DNA of 64,000 bases from Marivivens sp. (GTDB taxonomy: Bacteria; Pseudomonadota; Alphaproteobacteria; Rhodobacterales; Rhodobacteraceae). The stretch covers positions 620,001 through 684,000 of the forward strand of contig JAHEBU010000001.1 in assembly GCA_024642115.1 (NCBI GenBank), written 5' to 3'. The notes beneath the pieces are model-generated. The model was not told where the DNA came from and did not search any database. It saw nothing but the letters and a program-made list of their open reading frames with translations. The first letter of the stretch is position 1. Every line of letters starts with the position of its first letter. The position numbers and the translations under genes are program-made. Of the stretch, positions 44,892 through 52,833 are shown in pieces.

Positions 44892-46280
44892 ATGAGACAG
44901 GACCAATTTCAGATGTATCGTGGCCGCAAGGCCACCGATGGCCGGACGATCCGGTTGGCCGAATTGCTGGGCCTGCTGTCCCACGCGCTGGACATGACAG
45001 AAGGCCAGCCCATCGGCCATTGTGCGCGCGCCTGCTGGATCGGCACCCATGTCGGCATGGCGCTGGGCATGGCCGACGATGATCTGGCGGACCTGTATTA
45101 CACGATCCTGCTCAAGGATCTGGGCTGTTCGAGCAATGCCGCCCGCATCTGCGCCCTGTATCTGGCCGACGACATCCGATTCAAAAAGGATTTCAAGACT
45201 ATCGACGGAAGCCTGAGCGCCGCCCTGCGATTCGTATTCGCCAAGACCGGACTGGAATCGGGCCTATCGGAACGGCTGCGGGCTATCGTCAATATCCTTC
45301 AGAACGGGGGCCAGATCAGCCGCGACCTGATCGAAACCCGCTGTCACAAGGGGGCGGATATCGCCGCGCGGATGCGGTTTTCGCCAGCGGTCCAGGATGG
45401 CATCCGCTGTCTGGACGAACATTGGGACGGCGGCGGCAAGCCAGAGGGATTGCGCGGCGACGCGATCCCCCGCGCCGCCAACATCGCCCTGCTGGCGCAG
45501 GTGGCCGATGTATTCCGCACCGACAGAGGCCCACAGGCCGCCCTGGCCGAAGTGCGGGCGCGATCAGGCAAGTGGTTTGATCCGGCGCTGGTCGCCGCCT
45601 TTCTGGAGGTTGCCGAGGCGCCGCATTTCTGGGATGCCTTGAACGCTCCCGATCTGGAACAGCGCCTGTTCGCCCTGCCCCCCGCGCTGCGCGCCGCCCC
45701 GGTGGACGAGACGTTTCTCGATGACATCGCCGGGGCCTTTTCCGATGTGATCGACGCCAAAAGCCCCTTTACCGCCGACCATTCCGGCCGCGTGACCCTG
45801 TACACCGACATGATCGCCGAACAGTTCGGACTGTCGTCCGCCCACCGCCGCTGGCTGCGCCGGGGCGCGTTGCTGCACGATCTGGGCAAGCTGGCCATCA
45901 GCAACCAGATCCTCGACAAGCCGGCCAAGCTGGAGGACCACGAATGGAAGGCGATCCGCACCCATTCCTGGCATTCCGAGCGGATTCTTGAACGGGTCGC
46001 CGCCTTTGCTGATATTGCCCCCATCGCGGGCGCCCATCACGAACGGCTGGACGGCAAGGGCTATCCTTATGGTCTGAAGGCCGAGGAACTGTGTCTGGAG
46101 GTCAGGATGCTGACGGTGGCGGATGTGTTCGACGCCCTGTCCGCCGAACGCCCGTACCGCGCCGCCATGCCAATCGACCAGGTGTTTGCCATTCTGGAAA
46201 AGGACGTCGGCACCGCCTTTGACGGCGAATGCGTGGCCGCCCTGCGCGAGGCCCTGTCGCGCCTGCGATACGCGGCTTAG
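44892..46280 (+). CDS. HD-GYP domain protein with degenerate first HD half
   Basis: 462 residues from the ATG MRQDQFQMYRGRK; an upstream TTG at 44871 is less likely. The C-terminal half (~270-460) is a full HD-GYP: HSGRVTLYTDMIA, LLHDLGKLAIS, HSWHSERIL, GAHHERLDGKGYPYGL and VADVFDALSAERPYR. The N-terminal half repeats the fold with lost residues (LLKDLGCSS replacing HD, HWDGGGKPEGL replacing GYP). It probably hydrolyses cyclic di-GMP or a related cyclic nucleotide. The stop shares TTAG with the convergent gene. Confidence 0.88.
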   Translation: MRQDQFQMYRGRKATDGRTIRLAELLGLLSHALDMTEGQPIGHCARACWIGTHVGMALGMADDDLADLYYTILLKDLGCSSNAARICALYLADDIRFKKDFKTIDGSLSAALRFVFAKTGLESGLSERLRAIVNILQNGGQISRDLIETRCHKGADIAARMRFSPAVQDGIRCLDEHWDGGGKPEGLRGDAIPRAANIALLAQVADVFRTDRGPQAALAEVRARSGKWFDPALVAAFLEVAEAPHFWDALNAPDLEQRLFALPPALRAAPVDETFLDDIAGAFSDVIDAKSPFTADHSGRVTLYTDMIAEQFGLSSAHRRWLRRGALLHDLGKLAISNQILDKPAKLEDHEWKAIRTHSWHSERILERVAAFADIAPIAGAHHERLDGKGYPYGLKAEELCLEVRMLTVADVFDALSAERPYRAAMPIDQVFAILEKDVGTAFDGECVAALREALSRLRYAA

Positions 46281-47035
46281 GCGGCGGCAGACAGCTCCAG
46301 CCCGGCGGGGCCAAGGGTGCAGAGCGTATCGGCAGGTACCGCCGTCCAACGTTCGGGATGCCCGCAGAGCGGTTCCGAGGCGATGGCCCGCCCCCCATGA
46401 TCCAGCACGCCGGACGCATAGAGCGTCGGGCATTTCCCGTCCGACGCGTGGCGAAAGGCAAAGAGCCGGACACCGTCCGAAAACACCAGTGTAAGCCGAA
46501 TCGGTCCCTCGTCCGCCGCCGGTCCGATCGCGTCGAGCGTGGCGGCAAGGGATGCGGCCGGGTCCCGATCCAACCCATGCGCCAGCATCAGAAGAAAGAT
46601 CACCTCGCTGTCCGTGGTCCCGCGCCGCTGGGCATACAGGTCATCGGGCAATAGGGATTCCAGTCGTCGCCGGATGCGCGGGAACTGCGGCACCTGCCCG
46701 TTGTGGCAGAACGCCCAGCGCCCGTGGGTGAAGGGGTGACAATTGGCCCGGCTGGTTTCGCCCACGGTCGAGGCGCGGATATGCCCGATAAAGAGCGACG
46801 AACGGACCATCCGGCACAGGCTGGTCAGATTCCCGTCAGCCCAGGCAGGCAGCACGTCGCGGTAAAGCCCAGGTGCTGCGTCCTGTCCATACCAGGCGAT
46901 CCCGAATCCGTCGCCATTGACCGCCAGCTTTGCCTCGAGCGCGTGCTGGCTTTGGCTGAGCAGAGAATGGGCTGGCCGGACGATGATGTTTTCCAGCGGA
47001 ATGGCGGGGCCACTGTAGGCCGCGATCCGGCACAT
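46277..47035 (-). CDS. Class II glutamine amidotransferase (EgtC-like)
   Basis: 252 residues. Cys2 immediately after Met is the N-terminal nucleophile (MCRIAAYSGPAIPLENII). GDGFGIAWYG near 42, FIGHIRASTVGE near 82 and NCHPFTHGRWAFCHNGQV near 98 match the Ntn-hydrolase glutaminase fold. Relatives include EgtC of ergothioneine synthesis and the DUF3412-type YafJ, but no other ergothioneine gene is here. Usual length for the stand-alone family. Confidence 0.88.
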   Translation of the reverse strand: MCRIAAYSGPAIPLENIIVRPAHSLLSQSQHALEAKLAVNGDGFGIAWYGQDAAPGLYRDVLPAWADGNLTSLCRMVRSSLFIGHIRASTVGETSRANCHPFTHGRWAFCHNGQVPQFPRIRRRLESLLPDDLYAQRRGTTDSEVIFLLMLAHGLDRDPAASLAATLDAIGPAADEGPIRLTLVFSDGVRLFAFRHASDGKCPTLYASGVLDHGGRAIASEPLCGHPERWTAVPADTLCTLGPAGLELSAAA

Positions 47036-47278
47036 TCAGTGGGCCGTGTGCCGTGCTTCGATCCGGGCATGCAGCCGCCGCAGGATCCGGCTGGTCGTGG
47101 TTTCGCAAACCGCCGGGATCACCGCATGGGCGAGCGCCGCCAGCGCCGCCGTCCCCAGCCAGAAGGCAAAGGTCGCCGCAAAGCGCATGTGCTGAAAATA
47201 ACTTTCATCGACCGACGCGGGGTGATCGAGAAAAAGCGTGGCAAAAACGGAGGAGGAGGGGTTGCTGCTGTCGGTCAT
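47036..47278 (-). CDS. Small membrane protein, DUF6356-like, 80 aa
   Basis: Begins MTDSSNPSSSVFATLFLDHP, then VDESYFQHMRFAATFAFWLG with one membrane helix (~34-55) and a basic C-terminus (RILRRLHARIEARHTAH). The F(L)DHPxSVxESYxQH pattern matches a short conserved family. GAGGCAG precedes the ATG. The stop directly abuts the amidotransferase start, so the two are one operon driven from the intergenic region shared with the Lrp gene. Confidence 0.75.
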   Translation of the reverse strand: MTDSSNPSSSVFATLFLDHPASVDESYFQHMRFAATFAFWLGTAALAALAHAVIPAVCETTTSRILRRLHARIEARHTAH

Positions 47279-47370
47279 GGTCTGCCTCGATTTGGGGGTG
47301 GCGTGAGTGGCCGGAGTTGACGTTTCTTGATAAGGGCAGATTAGACGCTGACGATGGTAAAGAGGTCTCA

Positions 47371-47397
47371 AATATTCTTTCAAAATGTCAGAATATT
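47371..47397. promoter_or_regulatory. Inverted-repeat operator between Lrp gene and DUF6356 gene
   Basis: AATATTCT (47371-47378), an 11-nt spacer, AGAATATT (47390-47397): a perfect, AT-rich 8-bp dyad 17 nt before the Lrp-family ATG, the expected place for autoregulation and control of the divergent operon. Confidence 0.65.
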
Positions 47398-47413
47398 AGG
47401 ATAGAATCCCAAC

Positions 47414-47875
47414 ATGTCGTCAAATCTGGATACGATAGACCGCGCCATCCTGTCTGCCCTGCAACAGGACGCCACCCTGTCCGCCGACGAGGTGAGTGAG
47501 AGGGTGAACCTGTCCCGCAACGCCTGCTGGCGCAGGATCAAGGCGATGGAGGAGGCTGGGGTCATCCGGGGCCGCGTGGCATTGGTCGATGCGGGAAAGG
47601 TCGGATGTCCCCTGACCGTCATGGTCCTGATCCGCACGAATGCCCATGACGGCGGCTGGATGGACCGATTTCAGACTGTCCTGCGCGCCATGCCCGAGGT
47701 GGTGGGCGCCTATCGCATGACCGGGGACCTAGACTATGTCCTGCGAGTCAGGGTGGCTGACGTCCCCGCCTATGACGCCTTTTACAAGCGCCTGATCGGC
47801 AAGGTCAGCGTGAGCGACATCAGCGCCAGTTTCGTCATGGAAGAGATCAAGGACACGACGGCCGTGCCGCTTTAG
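47414..47875 (+). CDS. Lrp/AsnC-family transcriptional regulator
   Basis: 153 residues. The N-terminal AsnC-type winged helix (LDTIDRAILSALQQDATLSA, then VSERVNLSRNACWRRIKAME) is followed by the RAM ligand domain (~70-150: VVGAYRMTGDLDYVLRVRVA and IGKVSVSDISASFVMEEI). It senses an amino acid or related small molecule. An 8-bp AT-rich palindrome lies directly upstream, and the divergent membrane protein-amidotransferase operon is a likely target. Confidence 0.93.
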   Translation: MSSNLDTIDRAILSALQQDATLSADEVSERVNLSRNACWRRIKAMEEAGVIRGRVALVDAGKVGCPLTVMVLIRTNAHDGGWMDRFQTVLRAMPEVVGAYRMTGDLDYVLRVRVADVPAYDAFYKRLIGKVSVSDISASFVMEEIKDTTAVPL

Positions 47876-47980
47876 CCGCCTGATCACGTATCTGCGACCA
47901 CGTGACCGCAAGGCGAGGCGTGACAGGGCGGAATGAATCGTCTATCCCCGCCCCAGACGTTTCGACCCAAGGAGCCCGAC

Positions 47981-48115
47981 ATGACAGAGCCGACACCCGG
48001 TAAGATGGATATTTCCGTTCAGGAAAAGACCTTTGACGGATTCATCAGAATGGTGACACGGGGTGCGATCCTGGTGATTTGCATCCTGATCTTCATGGCG
48101 CTGGTCAACGCCTGA
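47981..48115 (+). CDS. aa3-type cytochrome c oxidase subunit IV, 44 aa
   Basis: Short protein with a cytoplasmic N-terminus ending MDISVQEKTFDGFIRMVTRG and one membrane helix (~26-42, AILVICILIFMALVNA), the size and pattern of bacterial CoxIV (Pfam 07835). It sits beside subunit III in the aa3 oxidase. AAGGAG lies 7 nt upstream. Other oxidase genes are not in the window. Confidence 0.85.
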   Translation: MTEPTPGKMDISVQEKTFDGFIRMVTRGAILVICILIFMALVNA

Positions 48116-48138
48116 CCTACCCCGAAGGGACTTTGCCG

Positions 48139-48753
48139 ATGTTGCGACGGTCGTTTATGGTCGGCCTTCCCCTTGCGCTTGCCGCCTGCGGCAAGGACCA
48201 CGTGTTTGCCCCCGATGATGTGATCGCCCGTGTGTTCTATCGGGACCCCGGTCCGGCCAAGCTGACCCTGTTCACGATGAAGAACACCGGGTCTGACAAT
48301 GGCGCCCACACCGGGTTGATGATCAACGCAAGCCAGCGGGTCATCTTTGATCCGGCGGGAAGTTTCAGCCAGCCGTCGATTCCCGAGCGCAATGACGTGT
48401 TGTTCGGGATCACTCCACGCGTCGAACAGTTTTACCTGTCCTATCATTCGCGCATCACCTACTACACCCTGATTCAGGAAGCAGTCGTGCCGGACGAAGT
48501 CGCCGAAAAGGCGCTGCAATTGGCCTTGGTGACCGGTCCGGTCAGCAAATCTGCCTGCACGATCTCGACCTCTGGCCTGCTGCGTCAATTGCCGGGGTTC
48601 GAGTTCATCCACTCGACCCTGTTCCCTGACAATCTGTCCAAGCAGTTCACAAACTATCCGGGCGTCACGTCCCGCGAATACCGCGAGAACGACAGCGACG
48701 ACAAAACTGTTGCCGCCCGCGAGATCGCACAGGAACTGGCCACCGGTCAGTAA
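48139..48753 (+). CDS. Lipoprotein, 204 aa, function unknown
   Basis: Lipobox LALAACGKD at residues 12-20 of MLRRSFMVGLPLALAACGKD, so probably lipidated at Cys17. A histidine in NGAHTGLMINAS and a cysteine in KSACTISTSGLL could be a papain-like pair, as in NlpC/P60-type folds, but this is speculative. No close family is recognised. It lies 23 nt after the oxidase subunit gene on the same strand. Confidence 0.7.
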   Translation: MLRRSFMVGLPLALAACGKDHVFAPDDVIARVFYRDPGPAKLTLFTMKNTGSDNGAHTGLMINASQRVIFDPAGSFSQPSIPERNDVLFGITPRVEQFYLSYHSRITYYTLIQEAVVPDEVAEKALQLALVTGPVSKSACTISTSGLLRQLPGFEFIHSTLFPDNLSKQFTNYPGVTSREYRENDSDDKTVAAREIAQELATGQ

Positions 48754-49086
48754 CTAAAGCCCCGTCAGCCAAAGTCCGGCATAGAGCGTGGCCGCCCCGG
48801 CGACCATGGCGGCCAGCGTGTTGCGCCGCCAGACCCCCACCAGTAACGCCACCCCGGCGGCGGCCAGCCGCACCGGGTCGGGCTGTCCCCCTGTCGCCTG
48901 CGGCCAGACGACCAGCGGCGCAACCATCGCCGGGATAACCGCTACGGGCGTATAGCGCAGCAACCGCAGGACCAACGGGGGCAGCGCCCGATCGCCGATC
49001 AGCCCCAGGAACGAGAACCGGATCAGGAACGTCCCCACGGCCAGAATCCCGATGATCGCCCAGATCTGGTCCGAGGTCAGGGTCAT
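48754..49086 (-). CDS. azlD: AzlD-family branched-chain amino-acid exporter subunit
   Basis: 110 residues, four short membrane helices, with the AzlD pattern IIGILAVGTFLIRFSFLGLIG near residue 11 and LRLLRYTPVAVIPAMVAPLV near 40. With AzlC it forms a two-component exporter of leucine-type amino acids or analogues. The ATG overlaps the azlC stop (ATGA). Its stop codon directly abuts the TAA of the convergent lipoprotein gene. Confidence 0.9.
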   Translation of the reverse strand: MTLTSDQIWAIIGILAVGTFLIRFSFLGLIGDRALPPLVLRLLRYTPVAVIPAMVAPLVVWPQATGGQPDPVRLAAAGVALLVGVWRRNTLAAMVAGAATLYAGLWLTGL

Positions 49087-49787
49087 GTCCGCTCCATCCA
49101 GATTTCGGTGGCCGCCCCTGCCCCCATCGCCGCTGCCGCCGCGATCAACAGCCCGACTCCAGAGGGCAGCCCAGCCAGTGCCAGCCCCAGAATCGCCGCC
49201 ACCCCTGCCGCCACCAGATGCGGTAGGGTCCGCATCATTGGCGCCGCCAATGCGATAAAGGTGATCGGCAGAGCAAAATCGAGCGCCAGCCAGTCAGGCA
49301 GCGCCGCCCCGATCTGCACACCGACAAGGGTCGCCGTGATCCAGCTGATCGTGAGCGGCGTGGCTACCCCGAAAAAGAACCCGATCCGCGTCGGCACATC
49401 CCAGTCCGGCTGTTCCTCGTACCGGGCCGTCGACATCATATAGGTCTGGTCAAAGTTGAGGTAGGCCACGAAGGCCCTTTGCCACAGCGGAGCCTTGCCC
49501 AGCCAAGGCGCTAGCGACGCTGAATACATCGCCATCCGCAGGTTGACCGCCAGCGCCGCCAACACGATCAGCAGGATCGAGGCATCGTGCACCATCATGT
49601 TGAGCGCCGCGAACTGCGCCGCCCCGGCAATGACCATAACCGAAAACCCCATGACCTGGCTCAGTGGCAGCCCCGCCTCGGTCGCCACGACACCGAACAG
49701 GACGGCAAAGGGGATGGCCACGAACACAAAGGGCAACCCGTCGATGACCCCCGTCCGGTAGGCCGATTTGGCTGTGGTCGCGGTCAT
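49083..49787 (-). CDS. azlC: AzlC-family branched-chain amino-acid exporter
   Basis: 234 residues, about seven membrane helices. AzlC features: GVIDGLPFVFVAIPFAVLFG near residue 13, GAAQFAALNMM near 54, and AVNLRMAMYSASLAPWLG near 79. It is the large subunit of the AzlCD exporter, encoded just before azlD. Confidence 0.93.
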   Translation of the reverse strand: MTATTAKSAYRTGVIDGLPFVFVAIPFAVLFGVVATEAGLPLSQVMGFSVMVIAGAAQFAALNMMVHDASILLIVLAALAVNLRMAMYSASLAPWLGKAPLWQRAFVAYLNFDQTYMMSTARYEEQPDWDVPTRIGFFFGVATPLTISWITATLVGVQIGAALPDWLALDFALPITFIALAAPMMRTLPHLVAAGVAAILGLALAGLPSGVGLLIAAAAAMGAGAATEIWMERT

Positions 49788-49844
49788 GCCAGTGTCCTAG
49801 ATTGCGGTTGGCGACAGGCCTAGCGGGCGGGCGGGGGAATGACA

Positions 49845-50438
49845 ATGACGGCTGTAACCGCCCCGGTGGGTGTCATCCTTGCCGGGGGTCAATCGCGCCG
49901 GATGGGCGGTGGGGACAAGGCGTTGTTGCCGCTGGGGGCGGCCACGCTGCTGGGCCATGTGATGGCCCGCCTGTCCCCGCAGGTGGCCGATCTGGCGCTG
50001 AATGCCAACGGCGACCCGTCCCGGTTCAGCCAGTTTGGAGTGCCTGTTTTGCCCGATCCCCTGCCCGATCATCTTGGCCCGTTGGCAGGCGTTCTGGCAG
50101 GGATGGAGTGGGCGGCGGACGTTGGCGCAGACTGGATTGTCACCGTTCCCGCCGACACCCCGTTCCTGCCCCCCGATCTGGTTCCGCACCTGTTGCTGGC
50201 CGCTGAATCAGCGCCGATGGCTGTGGCCGCCACCGACCGTGTCCATCCCACCTGCGCCCTCTGGCCCGTCGCCCGGAGGGATGCCCTGCGCGATGCCCTG
50301 ATTGGCGGCCTGCGCAGGGTCACCGACTGGACAGAGGCCGAAGGCGCCGCCGTCGCCCGGTTTCCCGTCGGCGCCGTCGATCCGTTCTTTAACATCAACA
50401 CCGCTGACGATCTGGAGCAGGCAAGGGGCAGGATATGA
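49845..50438 (+). CDS. mobA: Molybdenum cofactor guanylyltransferase
   Basis: 197 residues. Nucleotidyltransferase motif LAGGQSRRMGGGDKALLPLG near residue 11, then DHLGPLAGVLAGM near 75 and VPADTPFLPPDL near 98. It attaches GMP to molybdopterin for DMSO reductase-family enzymes. The second ATG is chosen because GGGGGA lies 6 nt before it; the first ATG at 49839 has no spacing. It is coupled to mobB (ATGA). Confidence 0.95.
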   Translation: MTAVTAPVGVILAGGQSRRMGGGDKALLPLGAATLLGHVMARLSPQVADLALNANGDPSRFSQFGVPVLPDPLPDHLGPLAGVLAGMEWAADVGADWIVTVPADTPFLPPDLVPHLLLAAESAPMAVAATDRVHPTCALWPVARRDALRDALIGGLRRVTDWTEAEGAAVARFPVGAVDPFFNINTADDLEQARGRI

Positions 50439-50929
50439 GGATTTACGGGGTGGTCGGTTACAAGAACGCGGGAAAGACGGGACTGATGGAACGGCTGGTG
50501 GCCGAGATCACGGGGCGCGGGTTCACCGTGTCCACGATCAAGCACGCCCATCATGCCTTTGATCTGGACCAGCCCGGCAAGGACAGTTTCCGCCATCGTG
50601 CCGCTGGGGCGCGACAGGTTCTGCTGGCCAGCCATGCCCGGTGGGCGTTGCTGTCCGAAGTCCAGGACCAAGAGCCGACCATGACCCAGATGCTCGCCCG
50701 GATGGACCCCGTCGATCTGGTGCTGGTCGAAGGCTACAAGCGCGACACCCACCCCAAGATTGAGGCGTTCCGGGGCGAGACCGGCCAGCCGATGATCGCC
50801 CCCGATGATCCGACCGTGCGGGCGGTGGCGACAGATGTCGTCGTGGCCATCGACCGGCCGGTGTTTGATCTGAACGATACGGTGGCCATTGCGGACTTTA
50901 TCCTGACTGAGGTCGGGCTTGGCGTTTGA
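50435..50929 (+). CDS. mobB: Molybdopterin-guanine dinucleotide biosynthesis protein B
   Basis: 164 residues. P-loop GYKNAGKTGLMERLV near residue 6; STIKHAHHAFDLDQPGKDSF near 35 and DLVLVEGYKR near 92 are the family's conserved blocks. A GTP-binding helper of MobA. It overlaps mobA at its start (ATGA) and the following gene by 11 nt. Confidence 0.95.
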   Translation: MRIYGVVGYKNAGKTGLMERLVAEITGRGFTVSTIKHAHHAFDLDQPGKDSFRHRAAGARQVLLASHARWALLSEVQDQEPTMTQMLARMDPVDLVLVEGYKRDTHPKIEAFRGETGQPMIAPDDPTVRAVATDVVVAIDRPVFDLNDTVAIADFILTEVGLGV

Positions 50930-51737
50930 CACGTTCCTGATGGTGGACTGGTCTGGGGGCAACGACAGGGGATTGCGCCCAACCAAGGATGCGATCTGGA
51001 CCTGTGTTGCCCGTCGGGGAAAGCCCGAGCCGCCCCGGTATCATCGCAACCGGCAGGTGGCCGAGGCGTGGTTGACGGACCTGTTCGAGGTTGAACTGAC
51101 GGCCGGGCGCAAGGTCTGCGCTGGGTTCGACTTTCCCTTTGGGTATCCGGTGGGCTTTGGCCGCGCCGTCGCTGGGTCGGACGATCCGTTGGCCCTGTGG
51201 GACTGGCTGGCCGAACGGGTGGCCGATGCGCCCAAATCCAACAACCGCTTTGACGTTGCGGGCCAGATCAATGCCCTGTTTCCCGGCCTAGGGCCGTTCT
51301 GGGGAAACGGTCTGGCCCGCGACATTGCGCATCTGCCCCGCAAGGGGAACGACCGCACCTTTCGCTGGTCCCCCGAACGCCGCAGGGCCGAGGCGCATCC
51401 AAGGGCCAAGGGGGCATTTACCTGCTGGCAGATGTCGGGGGCGGGCGCGGTGGGCGGGCAGGTCATCATGGGCCTGCCGGTGTTGTCCCGATTGCGCCGG
51501 GCCTTTCCAGGTCAGATCGCGGTGTGGCCGTTCGAACCGCTGACGTCTGCCATCGCCCTGGTCGAAATCTGGCCCAGCCTGACAGTGACCGAGTTTCCTG
51601 CCGACACGATCCGCGATGCCTGGCAGGTGCAAAAGGTCGCAACCGACCTGTCCTGCCTGCCCGTGGCCGATCTGGCCGGACTGCTGAACGTGCCAACCAC
51701 TTCTGAGGGCTGGATTTTGGGGCTGGACCCCCGTTAG
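50919..51737 (+). CDS. Conserved protein in mob operon, TTG start, 272 aa
   Basis: TTG start inside the mobB end (11-nt overlap), preceded by GAGG; an ATG seven codons later is the alternative. It reads FLMVDWSGGNDRG near residue 6 and AGFDFPFGYPVGF near 70, an Asp-rich fold resembling RNase H-like/actin-like nucleotidase cores by pattern only. In Rhodobacterales this gene is commonly attached to mobAB and given the uninformative name molybdopterin guanine dinucleotide synthesis protein. No catalytic role is known. Confidence 0.75.
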   Translation: MAFDTFLMVDWSGGNDRGLRPTKDAIWTCVARRGKPEPPRYHRNRQVAEAWLTDLFEVELTAGRKVCAGFDFPFGYPVGFGRAVAGSDDPLALWDWLAERVADAPKSNNRFDVAGQINALFPGLGPFWGNGLARDIAHLPRKGNDRTFRWSPERRRAEAHPRAKGAFTCWQMSGAGAVGGQVIMGLPVLSRLRRAFPGQIAVWPFEPLTSAIALVEIWPSLTVTEFPADTIRDAWQVQKVATDLSCLPVADLAGLLNVPTTSEGWILGLDPR

Positions 51738-51746
51738 GTTGCGCCC

Positions 51747-52331
51747 ATGATCGTCACCCGCGGAATCCCGGCCCAAGACCTGCCCGCCGCCGCCGCCCTG
51801 TATTGGGAGGCGTTCGGAGGCAAGTTGGGCGCTGTCATGGGCCCAAAGGCCCGCGCCCAAGCCTATATCGAACGGGTGATTTGTCCTCATCACGGGATCT
51901 GCGCCCATGATGACGACGGCACGCTGTTGGGCGTGGTCGGGTTCAAGACGGCGCAGGGGGCGTTGGTTGGCGGCGACCTGTCGGACATGCGCCACGTTTA
52001 TGGCGGCTGGGGCGCTGCATGGCGCAGCCTGTTGCTACGCCTGTTGCAGCGCGAAACGGACAACCGGCGGTTCTTGTTGGACGGCATCTTTGTCCACCCC
52101 GAGGCACGGGGGCGCGGTGTCGGCACGCTGCTTTTGGATGCTGTAACCGCCGAGGCGGCTGCCAGAGGCTATGCCGAAATCCGGCTGGACGTGATCGACA
52201 GCAACCCCCGAGCCAAGGCGCTGTATGAACGGGTCGGGTTTACCGATGCCGGGTCGCAGTCGATCGGGGTCTTGCGCCATGTATTCGGGTTCAGATCGGC
52301 CACGACGATGGTGCGGCCGACGACACCCTGA
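51747..52331 (+). CDS. GNAT-family N-acetyltransferase
   Basis: 194 residues. It has the acetyl-CoA loop in GIFVHPEARGRGVGTLLLDA (RGRGVG near residue 122), followed by LDVIDSNPRAKALYERVGF, the full GNAT C-terminal half. Substrate unknown. It starts 9 nt after the preceding gene and may be part of the mobAB transcript. Confidence 0.88.
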   Translation: MIVTRGIPAQDLPAAAALYWEAFGGKLGAVMGPKARAQAYIERVICPHHGICAHDDDGTLLGVVGFKTAQGALVGGDLSDMRHVYGGWGAAWRSLLLRLLQRETDNRRFLLDGIFVHPEARGRGVGTLLLDAVTAEAAARGYAEIRLDVIDSNPRAKALYERVGFTDAGSQSIGVLRHVFGFRSATTMVRPTTP

Positions 52332-52333
52332 CC

Positions 52334-52732
52334 CTAGCTGCCGTTCAGGTTCGCCACGATCTGATCCAGCTGGGCGACGGATTTCAGTGTATAGCGGGTC
52401 AGGTCAGCCAGCCCCAGTTGATCCATGGGCCGCAGGGCCGGATGGCGACCATACATCACCTTGCCACCCTTGTTCGTGAGCTTGTTCAGATCCTTGGCAG
52501 GATAGTCGCGTTGCAGGATGCGGTCAGTCGAAATCGGATTCACGACGTCCGAGCGGACCCAGAGATTGGCGTTTCCCGTACCCCCCTTTTCGAACATCAG
52601 CTCGACCGGTTTGCCGCCGGTCACGGGCAGGACATACCGGTTGGCATAAGCCGTTTGATGGCCAAGCGAATGTGTCTTGGCGATCGAATCGAGGCGGGCC
52701 ACGATATCGGCCTTGAGTTTTGCACGAAGCAT
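52334..52732 (-). CDS. Hypothetical protein, 132 aa
   Basis: Starts MLRAKLKADIVARLDSIAKT after GGAG. Soluble and basic, with NRYVLPVTGGKPVELMFEKG, a predicted beta pair near residues 30-50, and a C-terminal helix. No family recognised. The upstream 11-bp inverted repeat (52743-52803) may control it. The only close neighbour is the convergent GNAT gene. Confidence 0.6.
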   Translation of the reverse strand: MLRAKLKADIVARLDSIAKTHSLGHQTAYANRYVLPVTGGKPVELMFEKGGTGNANLWVRSDVVNPISTDRILQRDYPAKDLNKLTNKGGKVMYGRHPALRPMDQLGLADLTRYTLKSVAQLDQIVANLNGS

Positions 52733-52742
52733 GAGGTCACTC

Positions 52743-52803
52743 CAATTAGGCGCGGCACCGGGCAGATGTCCGGCCACGAGGTCCGTCTACCTGCGCCTAA
52801 TTG
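52743..52803. repeat. 11-bp inverted repeat upstream of the 52334 gene
   Basis: CAATTAGGCGC (52743-52753) and GCGCCTAATTG (52793-52803) are exact reverse complements separated by 39 nt. The near arm begins 11 nt before the ATG, overlapping the ribosome-site region. Confidence 0.7.
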
Positions 52804-52833
52804 CGGGGGAATGACAGCGCCGAATGGCGGTGC

